Of a DNA stretch of 64,000 bases, positions 1 to 8,178 are shown in pieces. The notes under the pieces were generated by a model, which did no database searches, was not told the origin of the DNA, and saw nothing but the letters and a program-made list of their open reading frames with translations. The number at the start of each line of letters is the position of its first letter. Positions within the stretch are counted from its first letter, which is position 1. Origin of the DNA: CAZAMP01 sp964486455. GTDB taxonomy: Bacteria; Eisenbacteria; RBG-16-71-46; CAZAMP01. The position numbers were made by a program, and so were the translations under genes. Location of the stretch: positions 124,001 through 188,000 of the forward strand of contig CAZAMP010000002.1 of assembly GCA_964486455.1 (NCBI GenBank), written 5' to 3'.

Positions 1-1029
1 CCGTTGATCACGTCGTCATTGATCCACAGACGCGGCCTCATCCTCGTCGATCTTTCGCCGGGGCGGCTCGATTCGGTTGCCGTTTCCGGCTATTCCGCCT
101 CGCGCGGGATGCGCGAGATCGTTGCCTACGGGAAATTCCCGCTCAGTCCTGCCACACGGACCACGCACGACCGTGTCGTCCTGGACTTGGAGGGTTGCTT
201 TCTCGACGAGTTCGCGACCGGAGCCTTCTCGGATTCGTTGGCCATGGGTTGGCAGGCGCAACCGACCCGGCTGGGCATGCGGCTCACCCTACTGCTGGGC
301 GATCGTGTGGAGGCCTATGCGCTGCGTGAGGCGACGCCCGAACGGCTGAGACTCGACGTCGGTTCGGCCCAACGCGGGATGACGCCGCTGGAGGAACCGC
401 TCGCCGGAGGATGGAAGGATGTCAGGCGCGTCATTCTAGACGCCGGCCATGGGGGTGCCGACGAGGGCGCGCAGTTGGCGAACGGCCGTCTGGAGAAATG
501 GGTGAACCTGGAGCTGGCGCGGCAGCTCGCGGATAGCCTGCGCGCGGCCGGCTACGACGTCGTCATGACCCGCAATGAAGATCGCGATCTCTCGCCGGAG
601 GATCGGTCGGCGTTTGCCAACGAAGCCGATGGCGATATCTTTCTCTGCGTTCAGCTCGATCGGGGTGACAACGATCTGCGTCCCGATCTGAAATGCCTCG
701 TGCACCGGTCAGTGGGTGGCGCCGGGCGAAGCCGGGTCGTTGCGGGATTCCGTTTACAGCCTTGGTCAAGCGTCCATGCGGCACACGTGAACGAAAGCGA
801 TCGCGTCGCGCGAAGTCTTCTGAGCGAGACCCGCTCGGTCGGGCTCAGGTGCCGGCAACACCCGCTCGAGGTCCCGATGCGCGTCATGGAGGGGCTGGAC
901 ATGCCGGCGGTCGAGTTGTTGATCCGGGAGAGTGTCGTGATCGGGGCCGGCTGGGAACGTTGGCGTGAGCGTTTCGCCGAAGCGGTCGTGCGGGGCGTCA
1001 TGTTGTACGCCGGGGAGGCTCAGCTCTGA
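1..1029 (+). CDS. N-acetylmuramoyl-L-alanine amidase-like protein (AMIN + degenerate Amidase_3), 5' partial
   Basis: The frame is open from the first base, so the true start lies upstream; residue numbers count from the TTG at 4. The first ~130 residues resemble the beta-rich AMIN domain that targets periplasmic amidases to the wall or cell-division site. Residues 140-340 follow Amidase_3 (zinc-dependent muramoyl-alanine amidase). The DAGHGG motif (His149) and the EKWVNLELA segment (Glu164) are intact. The third zinc ligand, normally His in FISIHAN, is replaced by Gln217 (FLCVQLD), and the usual catalytic Glu position in PAVLVE reads Leu306 (PAVELL). The protein is therefore probably a non-catalytic relative, perhaps a wall-binding or amidase-regulating protein. 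Its stop overlaps the next ATG by one base, so it heads an operon with the GerM-like gene and murI. The family is clear; loss of activity is inferred. Confidence 0.8.
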   Translation, partial: PLITSSLIHRRGLILVDLSPGRLDSVAVSGYSASRGMREIVAYGKFPLSPATRTTHDRVVLDLEGCFLDEFATGAFSDSLAMGWQAQPTRLGMRLTLLLGDRVEAYALREATPERLRLDVGSAQRGMTPLEEPLAGGWKDVRRVILDAGHGGADEGAQLANGRLEKWVNLELARQLADSLRAAGYDVVMTRNEDRDLSPEDRSAFANEADGDIFLCVQLDRGDNDLRPDLKCLVHRSVGGAGRSRVVAGFRLQPWSSVHAAHVNESDRVARSLLSETRSVGLRCRQHPLEVPMRVMEGLDMPAVELLIRESVVIGAGWERWRERFAEAVVRGVMLYAGEAQL

Positions 1030-1610
1030 TGCGGGTATCGGCCGCTGTCCGAACGGGTGTGGGACTGGTGCTGGTCATCGGTCTCGGCGCGCTCACACTC
1101 TACTACTATCGATCCTCTGGGGCTGTACCGCCGGCGCGGGGCACGGTGATCCCGGCCTCGGGTCAAAAGACGCGTCCGGTGATGCTCTACTACGGTGACC
1201 CGAACGCGTCTCGGCTTGTCGCCGAAGGTCGCGAGGTTCTATTCGGCAGCGACCGTGTCGCGACACTCAAGAGTTTGGTGAACGAGCTTCTTCGCGGATC
1301 GCAACGCGGGAACCGAAGCCTCTTCAGCGCTGATTGCCGTGTTCGATCGATATTCCTGACGGCGGGGGGCACGCTGACCATCGACTTTCGCGGCTCTCCG
1401 TTCCCCGCCGAAGCCAGCGAGACGGCCTGCAAGCTCGGAGTCGACTCGATGCTTCGTGTCCAACGCGAGCTGTTTCCTGAGATTCAGCGCGTGATGCTCT
1501 TGGTCGACGGGCGGCCGATCTCGGAGGTGGAGCGGCGCCTCTCGCTGCCACTCGAGTTGACGCCATCGGAGTGGCCCGATGCGGGCATCGACGTAACCGG
1601 CACGTCATGA
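1029..1610 (+). CDS. GerMN-domain membrane-anchored protein
   Basis: This is a 193-residue protein with an N-terminal signal anchor (hydrophobic residues about 8-26) and one GerMN domain (about 50-165). The domain was named for spore germination protein GerM but is widespread in non-sporulating bacteria, where it often lies beside cell-wall amidases and glutamate racemase. Supporting features are the VMLYYGDPNASRLVAE opening, the VATLKSLVNELLRG helix, the LTIDFRGSPFP strand and the FPEIQRVMLLVDGRPI ending. The ATG overlaps the amidase TGA, and its own TGA overlaps the upstream candidate ATG of murI, so translation is probably coupled. The molecular role of GerMN domains outside spores is not established; a cell-envelope role is inferred from context. 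Confidence 0.8.
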   Translation: MRVSAAVRTGVGLVLVIGLGALTLYYYRSSGAVPPARGTVIPASGQKTRPVMLYYGDPNASRLVAEGREVLFGSDRVATLKSLVNELLRGSQRGNRSLFSADCRVRSIFLTAGGTLTIDFRGSPFPAEASETACKLGVDSMLRVQRELFPEIQRVMLLVDGRPISEVERRLSLPLELTPSEWPDAGIDVTGTS

Positions 1611-1627
1611 CGAAGGGACTGAGTAGC

Positions 1628-2449
1628 ATGGACACGCGTCCGCTCGGCATTTTCGATTCCGGTATCGGCGGGCTCACGGTCGTTTCCCGCATCCTGGAGA
1701 AGCTGCCGCGCGAGCGGATACTCTACTTCGGGGATACGGCCCGCCTACCGTACGGCAACAAGTCACCCGAGACGGTCACACGATTTTCTCGCGAGATCAC
1801 GCGCTTTCTCCTGCGCCGAGACGCCAAGGCGATTGTCGTGGCGTGCAACTCCGCGTCGGCGCTGGCGCTGGATACGCTTCGTCGCGAGCTCACGGTCGAG
1901 GTCATCGATGTGATCGGCCCGGGAGCCGTCGCCGCGGTCAATAGAACCCGAAGCGGCCGCATCGGAGTCATCGCGACACAGGCGACCGTCCGTTCGGGAG
2001 CCTACCGACGCGCGCTCGAGGAGCTGCGAAAAGACGTAGTTGTCCACGAGGTGGCCACTCCGCTCTTCGTGCATCTCGTGGAAGAGGGGTGGACTGAAGG
2101 AGACATCCCCGAACGCGTCGCGCACCACTACCTTGGCGATCTCATGGCGGATGGCGTGGACACCGTGATCCTCGGCTGCACGCACTATCCGCTCCTGGCG
2201 CCGCTGCTTTCGTCCGTGTTCGGCTCTTCGGTCGAGCTGGTCGATTCCGCGAACGAGACGGCGAATGCGCTTGCCGAGCGGCTCGAGTCAGCAGGGCTGA
2301 TGGCCGGGCCCGATGCGCACGGCGACCTCACCTGTTTCGCGAGTGACGTGCCGGCAGACTTCGCGCGGCTTGGAGAGCGATTCTTGGGGCGCCCACTCGG
2401 GGACGTCCGGCCGGTGGAGCAGACGGATCTCCCGTGGTTCGAGCGTTGA
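1628..2449 (+). CDS. murI: Glutamate racemase
   Basis: A 273-residue cofactor-independent racemase that converts L- to D-glutamate for peptidoglycan. The first substrate motif is PLGIFDSGIGGLTV; the two catalytic cysteines lie in VACNSAS and LGCTHYP. Length is typical of the family. I chose ATG 1628 because GAAGGG lies 10 bases upstream and the protein then begins MDTRPLGIFDSG as usual. An in-frame ATG at 1607 overlaps the GerM stop but has no ribosome binding site. It lies in a wall-related operon (amidase, GerM-like, murI) that continues into rph and rdgB. Identification is firm; only the start is uncertain. Confidence 0.95.
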   Translation: MDTRPLGIFDSGIGGLTVVSRILEKLPRERILYFGDTARLPYGNKSPETVTRFSREITRFLLRRDAKAIVVACNSASALALDTLRRELTVEVIDVIGPGAVAAVNRTRSGRIGVIATQATVRSGAYRRALEELRKDVVVHEVATPLFVHLVEEGWTEGDIPERVAHHYLGDLMADGVDTVILGCTHYPLLAPLLSSVFGSSVELVDSANETANALAERLESAGLMAGPDAHGDLTCFASDVPADFARLGERFLGRPLGDVRPVEQTDLPWFER

Positions 2450-2489
2450 TATCAGTCATGTAGTGATGGATCGAGGAGGAGCACAGCAG

Positions 2490-3218
2490 GTGAAACCACG
2501 ACGGGACGGGCGGGGGCCCGCCGAACTCAGGCGAATGAAGCTGACACCCGGCTATCTCCGGCACGCCGAAGGGTCGTGCCTGATGAAGTGGGGCGAGAAT
2601 GTCGTGCTCTGCGCGGCGACCGTAACCGACGGCGTTCCCGCATGGCGGCGCGGCACCGGCTCCGGGTGGGTCACGGCGGAGTACAACATGCTGCCGCGTT
2701 CCGGGATCGAACGCGTGCCGCGTGATCGCCAGCGAAGCGGGCGCTCGCAAGAGATCCAGCGGATGATCGGGCGTGCGCTTCGCGCCGCCGTCGATCTGGA
2801 CGCGCTGGGCGAAACGACGATCCTCATCGACTGCGACGTTCTCGAGGCGGACGGCGGAACGCGCACCGCATCGATCACCGGCGGCATGGTGGCACTCTAC
2901 CAGGCCACGCGATACGCGATGGAGCGCGGGATGACCAAGCAGGATCCTATCCGCACGTGGGTAGCCGCGGTGAGCGTCGGGATTGTCGAGGCGCGGCCGC
3001 TTCTTGATCTCAACTATGCCGAAGACTCGCGCGCCGACGTGGATTTGAACCTGGTCATGACATCCGACGACGAGTTCGTGGAGATACAGGGGGCGGCTGA
3101 GGGCGCGCCGTTCTCGCAGAAAGAAATGCAGTCTCTCGTGCGGCTCGGCCGGCGCGGGATCAAACGCATCATCGGGCGTCAGAAGCGCGCGATCGAGCGC
3201 ATGGAGAAAAAATCATGA
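2490..3218 (+). CDS. rph: Ribonuclease PH
   Basis: A 242-residue phosphorolytic 3'-5' exoribonuclease that trims tRNA 3' ends. Diagnostic stretches are GSGWVTAEYNMLPRSG, RDRQRSGRSQEIQRMIGR, LIDCDVLEADGGTRTASITG and NYAEDSRADVDLNLVM, which carry the phosphate-binding arginines and metal-binding acidic residues of the family. The GTG at 2490 is preferred: GAGGAGGA sits 9 bases upstream and the protein then starts at the usual length. A longer reading from 2313 would run through murI. The stop overlaps the rdgB start (ATGA at 3215-3218). The pairing of rph with rdgB is common in bacteria. Essentially certain. Confidence 0.95.
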   Translation: MKPRRDGRGPAELRRMKLTPGYLRHAEGSCLMKWGENVVLCAATVTDGVPAWRRGTGSGWVTAEYNMLPRSGIERVPRDRQRSGRSQEIQRMIGRALRAAVDLDALGETTILIDCDVLEADGGTRTASITGGMVALYQATRYAMERGMTKQDPIRTWVAAVSVGIVEARPLLDLNYAEDSRADVDLNLVMTSDDEFVEIQGAAEGAPFSQKEMQSLVRLGRRGIKRIIGRQKRAIERMEKKS

Positions 3219-3847
3219 AGCTCGTCGTCTCGACGCGAAACGAGGACAAGCTGAAGGAGATCCGTCTGATCCTCGCGGGGATCGACGTGGAGCTGGTGCC
3301 GGTCGCCGAGATCGCCGGCGCACCCGAGGTCGAAGAGACGGGAACGACGCTCGAGGAGAACGCGACGCTCAAGGCGCTCGGCGTGGCCCGCGCCGTCGGA
3401 TGCGCCGCGCTCGCGGACGATACCGGTCTCGAGGTCGCGGCGTTGGGAGGCGAGCCGGGGGTCTACAGTTCCAGGTACGCAGGGCCGAACGCCACCTACG
3501 ACGACAACGTGGAGAAGCTACTCAGCGCGCTCGGCGACGTCCCGACGGATCAGCGCGGCGCCTGTTTCCGCACCGTGGTCGCGCTCGCCACGCCCGAGGG
3601 TGACGTTCGCTTGGTGGACGGCGAGTGCCGTGGGATCATTACCACGAGACGCCGTGGCGAGAGCGGCTTCGGATACGATCCGGTATTCGTCCCCGACGGG
3701 GGAGACCAGAGCTTCGCCGAGATGGGCTTGGACGAGAAGAACCGCATCAGTCATCGAGGACGGGCGTTTCGCGCGGCCCGCGAGATGATCGACGCGTGGG
3801 TAAAGGAACGCGCCTGCCGCGACTTGAACGCGGGACCCTCTGCTTAG
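3215..3847 (+). CDS. rdgB: XTP/dITP pyrophosphatase (RdgB/HAM1), 3' end antisense to tRNA-Arg
   Basis: A 210-residue nucleotide-sanitising enzyme that hydrolyses dITP, dXTP and XTP to monophosphates. Motifs are STRNEDKLKEI at the N-terminus, ALADDTGLEVAALGG with GVYSSRYAG, and GESGFGYDPVFVPDG followed by SFAEMGLDEKNRISHRGRA. Translation is coupled to rph by a 4-base overlap. The last ~13 codons (3809-3847) are antisense to the body of the tRNA-Arg gene, and the TAG stop falls in the complement of the anticodon loop. The catalytic core is complete before that point, so the final residues are probably a dispensable read-in to the first available stop. Confidence 0.95.
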   Translation: MKLVVSTRNEDKLKEIRLILAGIDVELVPVAEIAGAPEVEETGTTLEENATLKALGVARAVGCAALADDTGLEVAALGGEPGVYSSRYAGPNATYDDNVEKLLSALGDVPTDQRGACFRTVVALATPEGDVRLVDGECRGIITTRRRGESGFGYDPVFVPDGGDQSFAEMGLDEKNRISHRGRAFRAAREMIDAWVKERACRDLNAGPSA

Positions 3848-3882
3848 AAGGCAGATGCTCTATCCAGCTGAGCTACAGGCGC
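3809..3882 (-). tRNA. tRNA-Arg (anticodon TCT)
   Basis: On the minus strand the acceptor arms GCGCCTG and CAGGCGC pair perfectly, followed by discriminator G. The D arm contains GTAGCTCAGCTGGATAGAGC. The anticodon stem is CTGC/GCAG around loop CTTCTAA, giving anticodon TCT. The T arm contains GTTCAAGTC. The 3' CCA is not encoded. The gene is convergent with rdgB and overlaps its last 39 bases. Confidence 0.93.
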
Positions 3883-3892
3883 ATGGTGAGAA

Positions 3893-3970
<78 letters not shown>

Positions 3971-4045
3971 ACTCAACATGACATCAATGCCGGATGATGA
4001 TGCCGGAAAGTTGCCCCGGCTTCAATCGCCAGAAGGAGAGAAGAG

Positions 4046-4498
4046 ATGGCAAGAGGGGTCAACAAGGTAATCCTCGTTGGAAACCTCGGATTCGACCCCG
4101 AGGTCCGCCACACGCAATCCGGGACGCCCGTCTGCAATCTGCGTCTCGCCACGACCGAGAACGTAAAGGTGGCCGACAATTGGGAGCCGCGAACCGAATG
4201 GCATCGGGTCACCCTCTTCGGTCGCACGGCGGAGACCGCGGGACAATATCTGAAGAAGGGCCGCCAAGTCTACATCGAGGGTCGGATTCAGACCCGGAAG
4301 TGGCAGGACCAGCAGGGGAACGACCGCTACACGACCGAGGTCGTCGCGTACCAGATGATCATGCTGGGCGGTGGCGGCGGGCGCTCCGAACCCGCGGTGG
4401 ATCCAGGCGCCGTTCCCGAGGCGTTTGGTCCTGCGGATGATCAGTCCGGCAAGGGCGGCACCGACTTCGGCGAGGGAGACGACAGCCTGCCGTTCTAG
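4046..4498 (+). CDS. ssb: Single-stranded DNA-binding protein
   Basis: A 150-residue SSB. The OB-fold runs from about residue 5 to 110 (NKVILVGNLGFDPEVRHTQSG, TEWHRVTLFGRTAETAGQYLKKG, VYIEGRIQTRKWQDQQGNDRYTTE). A Gly/Pro/Asp-rich linker then leads to the acidic tip DDSLPF, which recruits replication and repair partners. An AGAAGGAGAG ribosome binding site precedes the ATG. It is monocistronic between two tRNA loci. In many bacteria ssb sits beside rpsF/rpsR; that arrangement is absent here. Confidence 0.96.
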   Translation: MARGVNKVILVGNLGFDPEVRHTQSGTPVCNLRLATTENVKVADNWEPRTEWHRVTLFGRTAETAGQYLKKGRQVYIEGRIQTRKWQDQQGNDRYTTEVVAYQMIMLGGGGGRSEPAVDPGAVPEAFGPADDQSGKGGTDFGEGDDSLPF

Positions 4499-4581
4499 GC
4501 GGCCTCTGGTGCGCCGGGCGGCGCCTTTGGGCTTGACCGTTCGGCGCGCGATCGTTATCGTCCCTGGCGCTTCGATTGGGT

Positions 4582-4658
4582 GCGCCGTTAGCTCAACTAG
4601 GTAGAGCAACTGACTCTTAATCAGTGGGTTCGGGGTTCGATTCCCTGACGGCGCACCA
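4582..4658 (+). tRNA. tRNA-Lys (anticodon CTT), CCA encoded
   Basis: The acceptor arms GCGCCGT (4582-4588) and ACGGCGC (4648-4654) pair, followed by discriminator A and an encoded CCA at 4656-4658. The anticodon stem ACTGA/TCAGT encloses loop CTCTTAA, giving CTT. The T arm contains GGTTCGATTCC. Confidence 0.94.
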
Positions 4659-4673
4659 TTCACGGAACCACAC

Positions 4674-5596
4674 ATGACCAAGATCCCACCCAATCGCTGG
4701 ATTCATGTCGCCAAGCGTTGTGTCAACGACGCGCTACTTCGGATTCCGCCCGTCGCGAAGCTGAACGGTATCCGCGCGGCTCTCCGCACTGGCTCGATGA
4801 ACGATCCGGACTACCTCGTCGGCATCCTCGGGACGCACCTCAGACGGCTACGGGAGCACGGCGGCTCACTCGACGGCATGCATGCACTCGAGCTGGGGCC
4901 CGGGAACAGTTTGGGGCAGGGGATGCTGCTCTGTGCCCTCGGGGCTGAGAGCGTCACTGCCGTCGATGTGGCCCACTTCGCGAACGAGCGATCCGGCCGC
5001 GGTGTCTATGCCACCCTGGCTAAACGCTTACCCGGTCACGTGAGCGACGGCACGTTTCCCGCCGCCGTGCGGACCGAGGATCTCGCCGCACGGCTCGCGG
5101 AGCTACTTCCATACGGCGCCGCGTTCCCGGCGATCGGGGGGCGGCTCCGCTATGAGATCACCGACGGCCGCCATCTTCCGTTGCCTAACGACAGCGTGAA
5201 TTTCATCTATTCGTGCTCGGTACTTGAGCACGTGAAGGAGATCGGGCTTGCATACGACGAGATGGCCCGCGTTCTTCGCCCCGGCGGGATGATGAGCCAG
5301 ATGATCGACCTCGAGGATCACGCTCATCCGGATCCGTATGACTTCCTCCGGTACGGCGACAGGCTGTGGGATCTCATGCAGGGGCGGAGCCCCGGAGCCC
5401 CGGAGCCACGAACCGGCTCCGGGCGACGGATCATCTGGGGCACATGGAGCGCGCCGGCTTCGAGATCCTGGAGGTGGTGCGGCGGAAATCCGACAACCCA
5501 CCGCCCATCAACGAGTTCGACGCGCGGTTTCAGCGCTACGAACCAGAGGAGCTGCATACGCTACGCATCGCGGTCGTGGTTCGGCGGCCGGTCTGA
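4674..5596 (+). pseudogene. SAM-dependent methyltransferase (type 11), frameshifted by an 8-bp tandem duplication
   Basis: The first ~237 codons encode a class I methyltransferase: HALELGPGNSLGQG is motif I, DGRHLPLPNDSVNFIYSCSVLEHV is the post-motif region and EMARVLRPGGMM is typical of Methyltransf_11. As written, the frame continues to a stop at 5640-5642, but its C-terminus becomes Arg/Ser/Trp-rich and unlike the family. In another frame, bases after 5408 encode a credible methyltransferase end, including ERAGFEILEVVRRKSDN and LRIAVVVRRPV, stopping at 5596. Between the two lie perfect tandem copies of CGGAGCCC (5385-5392, 5393-5400) and a near third copy; removing one copy joins the frames exactly. 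The gene is therefore a recent frameshift, a slippage-switchable gene or an assembly error. The substrate cannot be named. Confidence 0.75.
5385..5408 (+). repeat. Short tandem repeat (8-bp unit) inside methyltransferase gene
   Basis: CGGAGCCC occurs twice in perfect tandem (5385-5392, 5393-5400), followed by CGGAGCCA (5401-5408), which differs at the last base. The unit length is not a multiple of three, so a change of one copy shifts the frame. The frame is restored if one copy is removed. Confidence 0.9.
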
Positions 5597-5706
5597 AACC
5601 AATCCTCTTGTTCAGACGTTCTACATGATGCAGAATCGATGACGTGAGGCCGCAAGGCCAAGCGAAAGGCCGCTCACGGCCGATCTATCTACTAGATGTC
5701 GTCAGT

Positions 5707-6058
5707 GGGGGCGACAGGCTTCGACGGAGGTATTAAACCGCGGACAGCGTGCCGAGGTCCCCGCAGGCCTCGTTAAACAGGCGGGAACGTATCAACTGCC
5801 AATGAAGAAATGGCACTGGCGGCCTAATACAGGTAGCCCGTCTCCGGTCCCTTCGCCCGTTGGGGGATCGAGAGGCGTCGTATAGACGGGCTGGTCCCGA
5901 CGTCCGTTCGGTGCGGCGGGGCGAGATACTAGACGAACTGGCCCAAGCGGATCCTGCCCGTCGGAGCCGTGGACGGTGAGATTAAAAGACGGAACACGCA
6001 CGTAGCGGTCCTCGGGGCGTACTTTCGGACGCGGGTTCGATTCCCGCCGCCTCCACCA
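5707..6058 (+). ncRNA. ssrA: Transfer-messenger RNA (tmRNA)
   Basis: The 5' end GGGGGCGACAGGCTTCGACGG and the 3' end GGGTTCGATTCCCGCCGCCT...CCACCA form the tRNA-like domain: acceptor GGGGGCG pairs with CGCCTCC (one G-U), the T arm is canonical and CCA is encoded. The tag reading frame at 5798-5827 (GCC AAT GAA GAA ATG GCA CTG GCG GCC TAA) gives the peptide ANEEMALAA. The MALAA/LAA end fits the ClpXP-type degron that releases stalled ribosomes and marks the nascent chain. Length is 352 nt, normal for one-piece tmRNA. Confidence 0.96.
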
Positions 6059-6252
6059 AGTTATTTGTCTGCAATGATTTAACACCCGAAATGACGCGGG
6101 AGCGATGGTTTGTGCGGTTCCCGCGTCCCAGCCAGTTGGCACGCTGCAGTCGCACAGATTCCAGTCCTACCTGCGGAGCCTGCTCATTCAATCCGCCGCC
6201 CTGCAATCACTTGGGTTGAAGGGCGTTCTTCCGGGTTGGGATCGCCTCTTCC

Positions 6253-6281
6253 TTGATAGCAGGACGGTGTCCGAATAGACT
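6253..6281 (+). promoter_or_regulatory. Candidate sigma-70-type promoter of the Ser/Thr kinase gene
   Basis: TTGATA (6253-6258) and TAGACT (6276-6281) are separated by 17 bases and lie 54 bases before the kinase ATG. This is a pattern match only. Confidence 0.5.
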
Positions 6282-6335
6282 CTCCCCCCAATCGCATCTC
6301 CCATCGAATCCCCGTTGTATTCCGTGGATGGACGC

Positions 6336-8036
6336 ATGATCGGGTCCGAGATCGGCCACTTCCGTATCGTGAAGCAGCTCGGCAAGGGCGGTATGGGTGA
6401 GGTCTTCCAGGCTCAGGATACAAAGCTCGGTCGCGATGTGGCGCTGAAGTTTCTCTCGGCGGAATTGAGCGACGATCCGACATTCTGCGAGCGGTTCTTG
6501 CGGGAAGCGCAGGCTATCGCCGCACTCAATCATCCCCACATCTGCACGATCTTCGAAACCGGCGAGCACGAGGGCCGGCCGTTCTTTGCGATGGAGTACC
6601 TAGAGGGCAGAACCCTGAAGCAGCTCGCCGCCGACGGCCCCCTGGAGATCGAGCTTCTCACCAAGGTGGCCCTGCAGCTCGCGGACGCGCTGCATGCCGC
6701 GCACGCCAAGGAGATCCTTCACCGGGATCTGAAGCCGGCCAACGTGATCTTCGACGAGCAGGGCAGTGTGAAGCTCTTTGATTTCGGACTGGCGAAATCG
6801 ATCCGTTTGGCGGCGGACGAACTGGACAGGACGATCGATCTGGGTGCTCAAACGACCGGGTCCGCCGCACCGGAGGGTGCTGAGGCGCCGCGCCAGAGCG
6901 AACTGACCCAGACCGGCTCGACCCTCGGCACACTCGCCTACATGTCTCCAGAGCAGCTCCGAAACGAGGAGCTGGACCAGCGCTCCGATCTCTTCGCCTT
7001 TGGTCTCGTCCTCTACGAGATGGCGACCGGCGTGCCGGCCTTCGGTGCAAGCTCGATCGCCCAGCTGATCGACTCGGTATTGAACCGCGATCCGGAAGCC
7101 GCAGCGACGCTTCGCCCCGACTTGCCGGCGTCCTTGGATGCGGTGATCCGGCGTCTCATGCAGAAGAATCGCGCCGATCGATTCGGTTCCGCGGCGGAGG
7201 TTCGAGAGGCCTTGATGCTGTCGAGCCCGCCGCCGGCGGTGACCGGAACGGCTGCATCGACCTCGCCAACCTTGACCACCCTTGGCAGGAAACGGTCGCC
7301 GCTGTGGCTGATCTTCTTCATCGTCGGCGCGTGTTTCCTGGCAGCGTGGATTGGTGCTGCTGCGGAAAGCTTGGGATCCTCGGACAATGAGGGGATGTGG
7401 TTGGGAGCTTTGCCGGCTCTGGCGTGTTTCGGGTTGAGCTGGTTCGTCTGGTGGCGGAGCGGCCGCAGGTTGCGAGCTGAAGCGCCGGAACGACCGGTCA
7501 GGCTCACCCGACTGGAGGAGCAACCCACAAGCCGTCTGTGGTTCTGGTCGTATGTCCTCACCTGGATCTTAGCCCTCGCGATGACCGCTGTGCTTCTCAA
7601 GAGCGGCTGGCGAATCTGGTCGCAGAGCGAATCGCATCCTGACGTACCTGGTATCGTCATCAGTGCGCTGTTGGCCGCTCTCTTTTGGTTCAATGTCGCA
7701 AAGGGACGCAGCTGGCGCGACCACCCCCCATCGCGCAAATGGCGCGAGATCGAAGTCCACGGCAGCTATGCTCAGATACTGGGTAATGTCTCGCTGCTCA
7801 TTGCGGACCTGGAAGCCCGTGTGACGGGATTGAATCTCGAGGAGGGACTGATTCGCGCCACCACCTCCGCGAGTCTCCGAACCTGGGGAGAGCGGGTGAC
7901 ATTCTCCATCACGGAGACTCGCCCCGGCGTGTTCACCGTACGGATCGAAAGCGAGTGTGTCTTGCCGTTCGAGGTGTTCGAACTCGGCAAGAACGCCGCA
8001 AACCTCAGAAGAGCGGTGGAGCAACTGGCGCAGTGA
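6336..8036 (+). CDS. Membrane-anchored Ser/Thr protein kinase (PknB-like)
   Basis: A 566-residue Hanks-type kinase. The catalytic domain spans residues 8-295: glycine loop GKGGMGEVF, Lys38 (VALKFL), catalytic loop HRDLKPAN (Asp132), DFG at 150-152 and YMSPEQL. About 40 residues rich in Thr/Ser/Glu are inserted between DFG and SPE. The C-terminal part carries four hydrophobic segments (about 324-343, 356-374, 404-422, 440-456) and then a ~100-residue soluble tail I do not recognise. The kinase would be cytoplasmic and anchored by a four-helix module instead of the common PASTA or sensor domain. ATG 6336 is preferred over TTG 6315 because the protein then opens MIGSEIGHFRIV, as kinases of this group do. 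Substrates are unknown. The TIGR02999-type sigma factor at 18011 often lies beside such kinases but is about 10 kb away here. Confidence 0.9.
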   Translation: MIGSEIGHFRIVKQLGKGGMGEVFQAQDTKLGRDVALKFLSAELSDDPTFCERFLREAQAIAALNHPHICTIFETGEHEGRPFFAMEYLEGRTLKQLAADGPLEIELLTKVALQLADALHAAHAKEILHRDLKPANVIFDEQGSVKLFDFGLAKSIRLAADELDRTIDLGAQTTGSAAPEGAEAPRQSELTQTGSTLGTLAYMSPEQLRNEELDQRSDLFAFGLVLYEMATGVPAFGASSIAQLIDSVLNRDPEAAATLRPDLPASLDAVIRRLMQKNRADRFGSAAEVREALMLSSPPPAVTGTAASTSPTLTTLGRKRSPLWLIFFIVGACFLAAWIGAAAESLGSSDNEGMWLGALPALACFGLSWFVWWRSGRRLRAEAPERPVRLTRLEEQPTSRLWFWSYVLTWILALAMTAVLLKSGWRIWSQSESHPDVPGIVISALLAALFWFNVAKGRSWRDHPPSRKWREIEVHGSYAQILGNVSLLIADLEARVTGLNLEEGLIRATTSASLRTWGERVTFSITETRPGVFTVRIESECVLPFEVFELGKNAANLRRAVEQLAQ

Positions 8037-8131
8037 CAATCACTGGGCCCCGGTAATCCTGTCTGCTGCTGGGTGGTGCTTGTGGTGGTGAGGCAGCCCG
8101 CCGGCCTCGGAGGACTGGTACTGGGGGTTCT

Positions 8132-8178
8132 CCTCCCGCAGTAGCCGGCAAACAGAGTGGGGGCGATCCTGCGGGAGG
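8132..8178. repeat. 10-bp perfect inverted repeat
   Basis: CCTCCCGCAG (8132-8141) is matched by CTGCGGGAGG (8169-8178) around a 27-base spacer. There is no T-run after it, so it is not a standard terminator. It could fold in RNA or mark the end of the kinase transcript. Confidence 0.6.

Noticed and set aside
5792..6142. Minus-strand ORF over tmRNA
   Set aside because: It lies antisense to a well-formed tmRNA and shows no protein-family features.
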